A stretch of 64,000 nt of DNA. It comes from Candidatus Rokuibacteriota bacterium. Lineage in GTDB: Bacteria; Methylomirabilota; Methylomirabilia; Rokubacteriales; CSP1-6. A program made the translations under genes and the position numbers. Shown one piece after another: positions 7,941 to 15,596 of this stretch. Numbering within the stretch: position 1 is the stretch's first letter; every line of letters starts with the position of its first letter. The notes beneath the pieces were generated by a model, which was not told the DNA's origin, did not search any database, and was given only the letters and a program-made list of their open reading frames with translations. The DNA is taken from contig QHSU01000096.1 in NCBI GenBank assembly GCA_003220535.1, positions 1 through 64,000 on the forward strand, given 5' to 3'.

Positions 7941-8219
7941 TCACCTCATCAGCGCGCAATGAAATCGCGTACTTGAATTCTCCAAGTTCGATCGAATCCC
8001 GGGCACTGCCTCGCGGTCGAGCCCCTTGCCGAGGCCGAGCAGATAGAGGACGCGTACAGCGTTCGGCCCCATATTGATACCGCCGCCGACCTCGGTGAGC
8101 TCGGGCGCCTGCTCATAGACCTCGACGTCGAAGCCGGCTTGGCGCAGCGCCACCGCGGCGGTGAGGCCGCCGAGGCCGGCGCCGACCACGGCGATTCTGA
8201 GCGGCGTGATACCCGGCAT
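7941..8219 (-). pseudogene. N-terminal fragment of an FAD-dependent monooxygenase joined to a foreign C-terminal relic
   Basis: The first 75 residues are a typical flavin monooxygenase start of the salicylate-hydroxylase type: RIAVVGAGLGGLTAAVALRQ (GxGxxG), an acidic residue ending strand 2 (VEVYEQ), and GGGINMGPNAVRVL. A full enzyme would be about 380-400 aa. Here the frame breaks at about 8001, where the VRDFIAR relic begins (7949-8001), and ends soon after. All substrate-binding and C-terminal FAD motifs are missing, so the product is non-functional. It lies 4 bp upstream, in coordinates, of the hydrolase gene end at 8224. Confidence 0.8.
7948..8001 (-). repeat. C-terminal coding relic ending VRDFIAR-stop, copy 1
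   Basis: Read on the minus strand, the codons give GFDRTWRIQVRDFIAR and TGA (7949-7951). Copies at 10279-10325 and 52196-52249 encode almost the same peptide while differing at third codon positions. It is therefore a conserved protein end rather than a non-coding repeat. The parent family was not recognised. Confidence 0.6.
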
Positions 8220-8223
8220 TACC

Positions 8224-9135
8224 CTAGTCGCGCCAGTGCTCGGGAAGAATGCTCTGCGGGTCGTTGATCCCGCACTGCGCGGCCATCCACTGCTCGGCGT
8301 AGAGGCCGTCCCGGTAGAGCGAGAGCTCGGATTCGTGGACCGTCACCCGGCCCGGAAGCGCGTCGACAAGTGGCTTCAGCGCCTGCTCATCGAACGGAGT
8401 GCCCGGCGCACCGGCCATCAGGAGCGTCGGTGCCGCCATGCGGGGAGCGAAGGCGCGGAGGTCGTAGTAGGCCAGAGTGCGGCGCACGGCCTCGGCGCGC
8501 GCCGGGAACATCCGGAGGTAGTCGTTGATCTCCTCAAGGGGATATGCTTGTGTCCTCACGGCGATCTCGGCCGTCTTGTAGAAGAGCGCAGGAGCGGACA
8601 CCACATGCGTCGCGCCGGCCGTCAGCGACGCGGTGATGAGCGCCAGGTCGTTGCCCATCACGACCACTCGCGCCGGATCGATCTCGCGCCGAGTGAGGAG
8701 AAACTCCAGGCCTCTGACACTGTCCGCGACGATGCCTCGGAAGATGTACGACGCGGCATCGTCGATCCTCTCGGTGAGCGACCCCGGAAACATCGCGGCG
8801 TAGGGGGTGTCGGCATTTCGCTGACCGCGTCCAGCGAGGGAGAAGGTGATGTACCGGCTGCGCTGCAAGTTCGCGGTCCCCTGCGGGATGATCTCCAGGA
8901 CACTCTGGTACTTGGGCGAGTAGTAGATCGCGGGAAACGGTCCGGTGCCCGTCGGGACGCTGAGATACCCGAACAGGCGGTAAGGGCCGATGCTGGTGAG
9001 GCGGACGCCGTACAACGTGGCGAACGCGGTGCTCCGCAGCGGGATAGCCTCGAACTCGGGACACGCGGGATAGCGCGCCAGGCTGGTGAGCGTCTCCTGC
9101 CAGTACTCGCGAAAATTCTGCGGCACCTGATCCAT
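8224..9135 (-). CDS. acetyl-xylan-esterase-like alpha/beta hydrolase paralogue lacking the catalytic Ser
   Basis: The 303-aa protein is clearly a paralogue of the gene just upstream (9143-10117). Both share YPxEEINDYLR followed by TLAY[YF]D, the RGxxFYVDxxRGxxFL-type region and the strand order of the CE7 acetyl xylan esterase / cephalosporin C deacetylase family. At the nucleophile elbow this copy reads VMGNDLAL where its neighbour reads VVGSSQGG, so the Ser is replaced by Asp. The C-terminal His of the triad is also not evident (SLYRDGLYAEQ). It is probably not an esterase and may act as a regulator or binding partner. Start at ATG 9135, 7 bp after the neighbour's stop, indicates one transcript. 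Confidence 0.75.
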   Translation of the reverse strand: MDQVPQNFREYWQETLTSLARYPACPEFEAIPLRSTAFATLYGVRLTSIGPYRLFGYLSVPTGTGPFPAIYYSPKYQSVLEIIPQGTANLQRSRYITFSLAGRGQRNADTPYAAMFPGSLTERIDDAASYIFRGIVADSVRGLEFLLTRREIDPARVVVMGNDLALITASLTAGATHVVSAPALFYKTAEIAVRTQAYPLEEINDYLRMFPARAEAVRRTLAYYDLRAFAPRMAAPTLLMAGAPGTPFDEQALKPLVDALPGRVTVHESELSLYRDGLYAEQWMAAQCGINDPQSILPEHWRD

Positions 9136-9142
9136 CGGTCGC

Positions 9143-10117
9143 TCACCTCTCACTGAGGAGATGCTGGGCGAAGAATCGGTCGACGATGGCGCCATGGCGA
9201 GAGCGCCCGCCATCGTGGCCATGGCCGTCGTAGGGATAGAGCTGCTTGTTCCGGGCACCGATCCGGTTGAACAGCGCGTAGCCGGTCTCCGGGGGGCACA
9301 CGTTGTCCTGCAGCCCGATGTTCACGACGATCGGGCAGGCGATCCGTTCGGCAAAGTTGATCCCGTCGAAGTACGCGAGAGTGTCTTCCACCTCGGTACG
9401 ACGTTCGGGATGGAGGCGTAGATAGTCGTTGATCTCTTCATAGGGATAGGTGTGCGTTAGCTCGATGGCATCCATGAAGCCACAGAGGTAGGGCACCCCG
9501 GCGGCCGCCGCGCGCACCTCCGGCCGCATCGCGGCCGTCGTGATGGTCAGGCCACCGCCTTGGCTACTGCCCACGACCCCGATGCGCGTCCCGTCGACCT
9601 CCGGGCGCGAGAGCAGAAAGTCCATACCGCGCCAGGCGTCCACATAGAAGCCTCGGTAAGCGTATGTGTGCCGATCCACGATGTTGTACGTCAGTAGATT
9701 CGGGTACCCGGGGTTGAACTGGCGATTGCTCCGAAGCTTGCCCCGCGGCGCGACGGAGAGGGCGATGTATCCCTTCCGCGCCCACTCCTTGGGAATCGGC
9801 GGGTCCATCTGATAGCCCGGCAAGAACATGATCGCCGGTGAGCGCTCCGCCCTCCGGGCCGGACGGCAATACCAAGAGGCGACGCGCACGTGGTCGAGGC
9901 TGGTGTAGAAGACTTCGAAGACCTCGATGTCGTCCGATGTCCTGAGTGGGTCGGGGACGACCTCGGCTTCTAGGGGAACAGCCGCCGCCTGCCGGAGCAC
10001 GTCATCCCAGAACACGTCGAAGTCACTTGGCTTGCGCACCCTAGACTGGTAGTCCGCCCGCACGGCTTTCGGCACGACTGCTCCTTTGCCCAGGACGATC
10101 GTACACTCGCTGGTCAT
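9143..10117 (-). CDS. acetyl xylan esterase / cephalosporin C deacetylase family (CE7) hydrolase
   Basis: The product is 324 aa, close to the family norm of about 320. Visible landmarks are the nucleophile elbow GSSQGG with Ser185, an acidic residue at D271 (GLQDNVCPP, the CE7 location) and the C-terminal His299/His301 (YDGHGHDGG). The segment GYQMDPPIPKEWARKGYIAL corresponds to the lid and oxyanion region. CE7 enzymes deacetylate small acetylated sugars or related esters. No signal peptide is seen, so it is probably cytosolic. It heads a two-gene unit with its paralogue at 8224-9135, which has lost the catalytic residues. Confidence 0.85.
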   Translation of the reverse strand: MTSECTIVLGKGAVVPKAVRADYQSRVRKPSDFDVFWDDVLRQAAAVPLEAEVVPDPLRTSDDIEVFEVFYTSLDHVRVASWYCRPARRAERSPAIMFLPGYQMDPPIPKEWARKGYIALSVAPRGKLRSNRQFNPGYPNLLTYNIVDRHTYAYRGFYVDAWRGMDFLLSRPEVDGTRIGVVGSSQGGGLTITTAAMRPEVRAAAAGVPYLCGFMDAIELTHTYPYEEINDYLRLHPERRTEVEDTLAYFDGINFAERIACPIVVNIGLQDNVCPPETGYALFNRIGARNKQLYPYDGHGHDGGRSRHGAIVDRFFAQHLLSER

Positions 10118-10278
10118 CTGCCGTCTTACGACATCTCTCTGGATCTCTCAACGTTCGACGAGCATAGCCCCGAGCAACTACCCCGTCCGCTCGATTTGGA
10201 TGCCGAGGCGATCTGCGGGCCAGGGTGGCGGCATTTTCGCTGATCTGCGCGGTGATTGCGGTCCCTGTGCGAGCTCCG

Positions 10279-10325
10279 TCACCGAGCGATGAAGTCACGC
10301 ACTTGAATTTGGCGAAGGACAGGGT
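10279..10325 (-). repeat. C-terminal coding relic ending VRDFIAR-stop, copy 2
   Basis: Minus-strand codons read THPVLRQIQVRDFIAR and TGA (10279-10281). An in-frame TAG lies just upstream, so only the last 17 or so codons remain. Compared with copy 1 the changes are GTA/GTG, CGC/CGT, GAT/GAC, ATT/ATC, GCG/GCT and CGC/CGG, all silent. Confidence 0.55.
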
Positions 10326-10369
10326 GGGTCCTCTACTGGATCGTGAAGGACAGCTCGCAAGAATGAACG

Positions 10370-10852
10370 TCACTCCAAGGCGAGCGTGGTGAGCGTAGCG
10401 CGGCCAGCCTTGCCGCCTTTGTCCGGCTTGATCCTGAGCTGCAAGTGGCTGACCGCGTCGGCCTTGATTGACCACTCTTCATGCTCGAGCGTTGTCCCCG
10501 GCGGGCTGAAGTTGTACTCCTGACGCATGAGTTCGCGATAGGTCTGCCCCCCGTCCTGCGAGATGGATACCGCCATTTCTTGCGTGCGGCTGATCTCCGG
10601 CTCCTCGACCTCGACCAGGATCTTACGAATAGTCTGCGGGGTATCAAACGCCAGAATCAGCGCCTGTTCACCCGACTGTGCGGCAATCCAGCGACTTGCC
10701 CCCGGTCCTCGCTGACCGTCGAACGCATAGTCGATCGGATGGCGCGGATCTTCAGAGCTAACGAGCACCGTCGCGACAGCGGCGATATCCTTCTCGGCGG
10801 CGCCACGACCAGACCTGGTCTGATGTGTTGTCAGAATTTTTTTGCGCAACAT
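10370..10852 (-). CDS. conserved protein resembling a discoidin/carbohydrate-binding beta-sandwich
   Basis: The product is 160 aa from ATG 10852, which follows GGAGG at a 5-base spacing. ATG 10864 is an alternative. After a short basic N-terminus the sequence has the pattern of a galactose-binding-like (F5/8 type C) domain: HPIDYAFDGQRGPGASRWIA, AFDTPQTIRKILVEVEE, SISQDGGQTYRELMRQEYNF and a closing HLQLRIKPD strand. There is no signal peptide, so an intracellular role is possible. The gene is flanked by a 17-bp inverted repeat (10308-10324 and 10990-11006), discussed under findings. A family name could not be assigned with certainty. Confidence 0.65.
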   Translation of the reverse strand: MLRKKILTTHQTRSGRGAAEKDIAAVATVLVSSEDPRHPIDYAFDGQRGPGASRWIAAQSGEQALILAFDTPQTIRKILVEVEEPEISRTQEMAVSISQDGGQTYRELMRQEYNFSPPGTTLEHEEWSIKADAVSHLQLRIKPDKGGKAGRATLTTLALE

Positions 10853-11533
10853 CTGATCCTCCATGTTCTCAAAACCGGTCGACGTCTCCGCACGACCTTC
10901 CAAGGACTACCCGCGAGTCCGCGGGATCACCGATGCGACGAATACACTCATGCTATCGCCTTTTACCGCAATCAAAAGAAGAGACCGGGCCCTGTCCTTC
11001 GCCAAAACTCCGCCCGGCGGGCAAGTGGTTGATCTGTCAACTCCGATCCGAGAAAATCCCAGCTCGATGATCACCCTCCTGCTCCGCTTGCTTCAACGCC
11101 GAGGTCCGCGCCCCCACGCCCTAAAGACCATTCCGCCGCGGCTTCGTCGCCCGCCCAGCGGAGGCGCGCCCGACCGCCCGCAGCGCGACCAGGGTGACAG
11201 TGGCGCGTCACGCCGCCGGTGGCGTCGCCGAGTCGCGCTGGCAGGTCAAGGCGGTCACTTGCGAGTGCTATCCTGCGTCGCCTCGTCGGCCCTCGCAAAG
11301 GAGCCCAGCCGTCGATCATCTCTGAGCGCCCTCGGGAGTTTCCCTCGGCGCTCGTGGTGTCTGAGACCATTCGTAGTGCGCGGAGGCACGGGCTCGACTA
11401 GTCGCTCAGGGAGTCCGGCGCGCCTCTCATCCTGGCGACCCATGACGTTCACCCAAAAACTTGTTCGCCCAATGGTAGCCGCGTAGGATCGCCTTAGAGA
11501 GGAACGAGTGGGTCCGAAAAGAGGAGGAGCCAT
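10853..11533. other. intergenic, no gene recognised
   Basis: Several overlapping frames exist but look like GC-driven background. The right copy of a 17-bp inverted repeat (CCCTGTCCTTCGCCAAA, 10990-11006) lies here. A good Shine-Dalgarno (AGGAGGAG near 11520) at the right end belongs to the DUF2934 gene. Confidence 0.5.
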
Positions 11534-11755
11534 ATGGCCAGGAATCTGAGCAGGAGGACCAGGGCGGAAGGGCGTGGGAAAAAATCGCTAAGCCCAATGA
11601 GGAGCGAATCGGCGACCCAGAGCGCGGCGCCTCCTAGGGTGAATCACGATCAAATCGCCACGCGCGCCTACGAGATCTTTCTCTCCCGAGGGGCGGCAAA
11701 CGGAAGAGACTTCGATGACTGGCTACAGGCGGAGCGAGAGGTAGCTGCTTGGTAA
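11534..11755 (+). CDS. DUF2934 family small protein
   Basis: The 73-aa product carries the DUF2934 signature: IATRAYEIFLSRGAANGRDF followed by DDWLQAEREV, a short two-helix motif of unknown function found in many soil bacteria. The first 35 residues are basic and low in complexity. ATG 11534 follows AGGAGGAGCCAT. The protein is likely cytosolic. The 3' end overlaps, in another frame, a truncated PEP-CTERM coding relic. Confidence 0.8.
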   Translation: MARNLSRRTRAEGRGKKSLSPMRSESATQSAAPPRVNHDQIATRAYEIFLSRGAANGRDFDDWLQAEREVAAW

Positions 11756-12110
11756 CTCGACTGAGGATGCACGGCTGATCGCGACGCCGGATTTCGGACT
11801 ACAAGGGTTCACGTCGCATCTGAACCTTACCCCGGGCAGCTTCTTCGACGTCTTCGTCACGCTGGATCTGTCGAGCCCGCTCGGCTCACTGGATGATCGT
11901 CGCCTAGTGGACTCGCTGGGACACAACGCCAGCGGCTTCAGCGGGCTGTTGCCGGAGATAAGGCTGGAGCCGCATGGCCAGATTGTGCAGGGCGGCCAAG
12001 TCCCCGAACCGCAAACCTGGGAACTCGTCGCGGCGGGTTTGGCGGTATGCTGCCTCATGAAACTGCGACGCTGGCGAGTGGGGAAATACGCCGCGGTGAG
12101 GCGATCGTGA
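11745..12110 (+). pseudogene. 5'-truncated PEP-CTERM protein gene
   Basis: From 11745 the frame is open and reads DFGLQGFTSHLNLTPGSFFD, then VFVTLDLSSP, and ends in a PEP-CTERM anchor: VPEPQTWELVAAGLAVCCLM followed by KLRRW. There is no signal peptide and no start upstream, because an in-frame TAG at 11742-11744 closes the frame. Exosortase substrates need an N-terminal signal, so the gene has lost its 5' half. The downstream GTG at 11907 would give a 67-aa cytosolic piece and is not a credible start. Confidence 0.65.
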
Positions 12111-12240
12111 CGACGGGGACACGCACCCACCGCGGCCGGGGCCGCGTCGGCCGAAACAAGGGGGGACGCATCGTCGGCGATGGCCTATTCTTCACGCGGA
12201 TCGTGGATCACCCGCGCGTGCGATCGCTGACGATGGGTCG

Positions 12241-12567
12241 ATGACTGGGCGGGGCGACATCTGGGCGACGCTCGCTGGTGCCGCCGCGATCATCTTGTTC
12301 GTCGTTAACGTGGTGCTGGTGGAGCGGAACCGATCGCTTCAGGGCGAGATCAATCTGCGCCAGCAGTTCATCCAACAGAGCGTGCAGCTCGAAGCGCTCA
12401 ATCGCGACCTTATCTCGGCGATCGCAAACCTATCGGTCCGGAACAAGGACGAGCAACTCAAGACGATCCTCACCCAACAGGGCATCACCTTCAACGTGGC
12501 CCCGAGCCTGCCGGGACCAACCGCCCCGTCTGCGACGCGCCCGGCGTCAGCGGGTGATCGGCGCTGA
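12241..12567 (+). CDS. membrane-anchored coiled-coil protein, first of a paralogous pair
   Basis: The 108-aa product has an N-terminal membrane helix (residues about 8-27), then a long helical region with coiled-coil character (ERNRSLQGEINLRQQFIQQS through NKDEQLKTIL). It continues with TQQGITFN and a Pro/Ala-rich tail. Its next-door neighbour has the same plan, ending AKRGITIN, so the two are paralogues. The reading frames overlap by 14 bp, indicating translational coupling. A small membrane scaffold is possible; no family was recognised. Confidence 0.7.
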   Translation: MTGRGDIWATLAGAAAIILFVVNVVLVERNRSLQGEINLRQQFIQQSVQLEALNRDLISAIANLSVRNKDEQLKTILTQQGITFNVAPSLPGPTAPSATRPASAGDRR

Positions 12568-12907
12568 GACACCTCGGCTTGTGACCGTCGATCAGCCCGA
12601 CGACGCTTTCAAGCCGCCTGAACGCTGGCGGCTGGCAATTGGACTGTTAGCGATCGCGGTAGTCGCCGCTCTCGGCTTTCAGACGTTCCAGCTGGTGCGG
12701 GAGCGAAATGCGCTTCAGGGTGTCTGGGCGAACCAGGAACCGACGATACAGCAGGCGACAAAGGTGAGGACGCAACTGGATGCCATCAGCACTCGAGTGT
12801 TGGAACTGGCTCAGCAGGGAAATCCCGGCGCCACCACCATTGTCGAGGAGCTTGCCAAGCGGGGCATCACGATCAACCCATCTGCATCAACGAAACCAAC
12901 GCGGTGA
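12554..12907 (+). CDS. membrane-anchored coiled-coil protein, second of a paralogous pair
   Basis: The likely start is GTG 12554, giving 117 aa. A cytosolic stretch of about 25 residues (ETPRLVTVDQPDDAFKPPER) precedes one membrane helix (RLAIGLLAIAVVAALGFQTF). A helical region follows with QEPTIQQATKVRTQLDAIST and ends in EELAKRGITINPS. The membrane helix, helical spacer and terminal GIT[FI]N motif match the upstream protein. The start overlaps the upstream stop. The frame stays open upstream to 12278 but is only a shadow of the first gene there. Confidence 0.68.
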   Translation: MIGAETPRLVTVDQPDDAFKPPERWRLAIGLLAIAVVAALGFQTFQLVRERNALQGVWANQEPTIQQATKVRTQLDAISTRVLELAQQGNPGATTIVEELAKRGITINPSASTKPTR

Positions 12908-13303
12908 CGCGGAGTCGCCGTCCCTTGAACGGAGCGTTCCAACCGACGTTCGGTGGCTCCGCCGTGGGCAACGCCTATCGGGCTCGGGACCCGCGGTACC
13001 GGGCGCGCGAAGGGACGAGCTTGCGACTTCATTCGAGTCGAAGACAGCCCTCACGAACTCGGGGCAATTACCTCCTGCGGACCTGCAAATTACTCTGACT
13101 GTCTCAGGTCGCAGATCGATTACGTGGCAGGGCTAAATGCTCGATAACCTTAGTATCTTGAAGGGTGCGTCGAAAACCTTTTCAATTTCGCGCTTCGACA
13201 CAGAGAGCGATCGCCCAAATATCTGCTACGTAAGAGTTTCGCAGTTTGGCACGGAGCCTGCGTCAGATAGGTGAGACCTGCCCGCCGGATGGGGAGAGGA
13301 CGA
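12908..13303. other. intergenic, no gene recognised
   Basis: No coding frame is convincing. The stretch presumably contains the promoter of the large PEP-CTERM gene; GAGAGGA shortly before ATG 13304 is its likely ribosome binding site. Confidence 0.45.
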
Positions 13304-15595
13304 ATGAAGCGCGAATGGACGTTCGCCGCTGCACTGAGGAGTCAGTTGTTGCCCGCTGTCTTGGTGCCGGCTCTGCTGCTCTGCGGCGGAGGAAGCGCCT
13401 CGGCTGCGGTGATCACGTCGGTCTGGGTTGACGGCGACAGCAATTGGAACAACGCAGCGAACTGGAACACGGCCCAGGTTCCAAACAACAACGCCACCGA
13501 TCAATTCATCGCCGCTATTGGCAACGGCTCGACCGTCACCCTCGATATCTCGCCGATCGTCAACGCGCTCTTCATCGACTTTCTAGCGCCCCCGGCCAGC
13601 CGTCTCTTCATCGGCAATGGCCAAGCCTTGACCATCGCCGCCGGCGGTCTTCTGTTCAACGCCAACGTGATCGGTGTGAACGCCCCCGGCACAGGAGTAT
13701 TGGTACTCGGCAACGGCACCAACATAAATGCGGGCACCTTGCTGGCGAGCGGCGGCGGCACGTTCGAGGTGAATGGGGCTGGCCAGACCCTCAACAACAG
13801 CTTCGGCGCCATCACGGCGCTGAACGGTTCGAGCGTCCACCTCTTCAATGGGATAACGGTCAGTGGCGGGACGCTCGCCACCGCCGGCAGCGGTGTCGTT
13901 GAGGTGAGCCCGGGCTTTGTCGCCAATTTGAGCGGCGTGACCAACACCGGCACGTTCTCGGTCCCTGCCACCGCAACGCTCCAGATTACCGGGACCAGCA
14001 CCAACGCCGGAACCATGGGCAATTTCGCGCCGGGATTAGGCGTCATTTTCGTCTTTCCCGGACAGACGCTCAACAACACCGGCACCCTCCAGGCGAGCGG
14101 TGGCGGCACGCTCGAGGTGAATGGGGCAGGCCAGACCATCAACAACAGCTCCGGCGCCATCACGGCGCTGAACGGTTCGCGTGTTGTCCTCTCTGGTTTT
14201 GGGACGACGGTCAGCGGCGGGACGCTCGCCACCGCCGGCACCGGCGTCGTTGGGATGAGTGGCTTTCTCGTCAATTTGAGCGGCGTGACCAACACCGGCA
14301 CGTTCTCGGTCCCTGACAAAGCAGCCCTCGATATCATCGGGACCAGCACCAACACCGGAACCATGGGCAATTTCGCGCCGGGAGTGGGCGTCATCGTCAT
14401 CCCGAGCGGAATAACGCTCAACAACACTGGCACCCTGCTGGCGAGCGGTGGCGGCACGCTCGAACTGAATGGGGGCGGAGGGACTCACGGGACTATCAAC
14501 AACAGCTCCGGCGCCATCACGGCGCTGAACGGTTCGAGCGTCCACCTCTTCAATGGGATAACGGTCAGTGGCGGGACGCTCGCCACCGCCGGCACCGGTG
14601 TCGTTGAGGTGAGCCCGGGCTTTGTCGCCAATGTGAACGGCGTGACCAACACCGGCACGTTCGCGATCCCTGCCACCGCAACGCTCCAGATTACCGGGAC
14701 CAGCACCAACGCCGGAACCATGGGCAATTTCGCGCCGGGAGTGGGCGTCATTGCGATCTCTCCCGGACAGACGCTCAACAACACCGGCACCCTCCAGGCG
14801 AGCGGCGCCAGCACGCTCGAAGTGAATATGGGGGGCAGCGGTACCATCAACAACACCGGCACCCTCCAGGCGATCGGCGCCAGCACGCTCGAAGTGTTCA
14901 ACGGCGGGACGGTTAGGAACAGCGGCACATTCTTTGTGGACGCTGGCAGCAGGTTGGTCCTGTCCGGCGTGCCCAGCATCACGAACTCTGGGACGGTCAG
15001 CATCGCGTCGGGCGGCACTTTGGACACGCAGGGGTCCAATTATGTGCAGACCGCCGGAGTGACGAACGTCAACGGGGTGCTCTCCGCCGCGCCGGCCTTG
15101 GTGGACATCCGCGGCGGCACATTATCCGGAGCGGGGTTCGTCATCGCCGATGTGAAGAACGGGGGCATTGTCGCGCCCGGCAACTCACCCGGGATTCTGT
15201 TCGTGGCTGGAAGCTACACGCAGACCTCCGCCGGCGTCCTTGACATTGAAATCGCCGGGCTCCCCGCCGGGGGCGGGTACGACCAGCTTCGCGTCTTTGG
15301 CGATGCATTTCTGGCCGGAATGTTGGACGTCGAACTCATCAACGGCTTCGCTCCGACCGCGGACGCATTCTTCGACATCCTGGTCACGGGCTTCTTTTCT
15401 CCGGGGTCGGTCTCGGGCACGTTCGACACGGTCGACCTGCCTACCCTCTCGACCGGCACTTGGGCTGTGTCCTATCTCAGCGACCGCGTCAGGGTTACCT
15501 TCGCTCTTGCGAGCCCAGTCCCGGAGCCCTCGTCGCTGGTGCTGTTGGGCGTCGGGCTGCTCGGGATGGCCTTTCGCCGCGGAAAAAAGGCCTGA
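13304..15595 (+). CDS. large secreted repeat protein with PEP-CTERM anchor
   Basis: The 763-aa protein starts at ATG 13304 and has a signal peptide ending GGGSASAA. VWVDGDSNWNNAANWN follows, the typical opening of autotransporter-passenger-like beta-helix proteins. Residues about 140-500 consist of three near-identical repeats of about 117 aa, built from GTLLASGGGTLEVNG, NNSSGAITALNGS, VSGGTLATAG and GVTNTGTFSVPATA segments. A GGIVAPGNSPGILFVAGSYT segment begins the C-terminal passenger-like domain. The end is VPEPSSLVLLGVGLLGMAFR followed by RGKK. A long beta-solenoid displayed on the surface is inferred, possibly for adhesion or matrix formation. Confidence 0.85.
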   Translation: MKREWTFAAALRSQLLPAVLVPALLLCGGGSASAAVITSVWVDGDSNWNNAANWNTAQVPNNNATDQFIAAIGNGSTVTLDISPIVNALFIDFLAPPASRLFIGNGQALTIAAGGLLFNANVIGVNAPGTGVLVLGNGTNINAGTLLASGGGTFEVNGAGQTLNNSFGAITALNGSSVHLFNGITVSGGTLATAGSGVVEVSPGFVANLSGVTNTGTFSVPATATLQITGTSTNAGTMGNFAPGLGVIFVFPGQTLNNTGTLQASGGGTLEVNGAGQTINNSSGAITALNGSRVVLSGFGTTVSGGTLATAGTGVVGMSGFLVNLSGVTNTGTFSVPDKAALDIIGTSTNTGTMGNFAPGVGVIVIPSGITLNNTGTLLASGGGTLELNGGGGTHGTINNSSGAITALNGSSVHLFNGITVSGGTLATAGTGVVEVSPGFVANVNGVTNTGTFAIPATATLQITGTSTNAGTMGNFAPGVGVIAISPGQTLNNTGTLQASGASTLEVNMGGSGTINNTGTLQAIGASTLEVFNGGTVRNSGTFFVDAGSRLVLSGVPSITNSGTVSIASGGTLDTQGSNYVQTAGVTNVNGVLSAAPALVDIRGGTLSGAGFVIADVKNGGIVAPGNSPGILFVAGSYTQTSAGVLDIEIAGLPAGGGYDQLRVFGDAFLAGMLDVELINGFAPTADAFFDILVTGFFSPGSVSGTFDTVDLPTLSTGTWAVSYLSDRVRVTFALASPVPEPSSLVLLGVGLLGMAFRRGKKA
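13726..14800 (+). repeat. about three tandem ~350-bp coding repeats
   Basis: The segment [CT]TG/CAGGCGAGCGG[CT]GGCGGCACG recurs at roughly 13.74, 14.09, 14.44 and 14.79 kb, a period of about 350 bp (117 codons). A stretch of over 60 bp (about 13820-13885) is identical to one at about 14526-14591. Such identity points to recent duplication or gene conversion. Confidence 0.8.
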
Positions 15596-15596
15596 C

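Noticed and set aside
8161..9156. 331-aa plus-strand frame
   Set aside because: Antisense to the hydrolase paralogue; composition is typical of GC-rich shadows.
13726..14800. CRISPR array or satellite
   Set aside because: The repeats are ~350 bp, in frame and coding; no short repeats with unique spacers exist here or elsewhere in the window.
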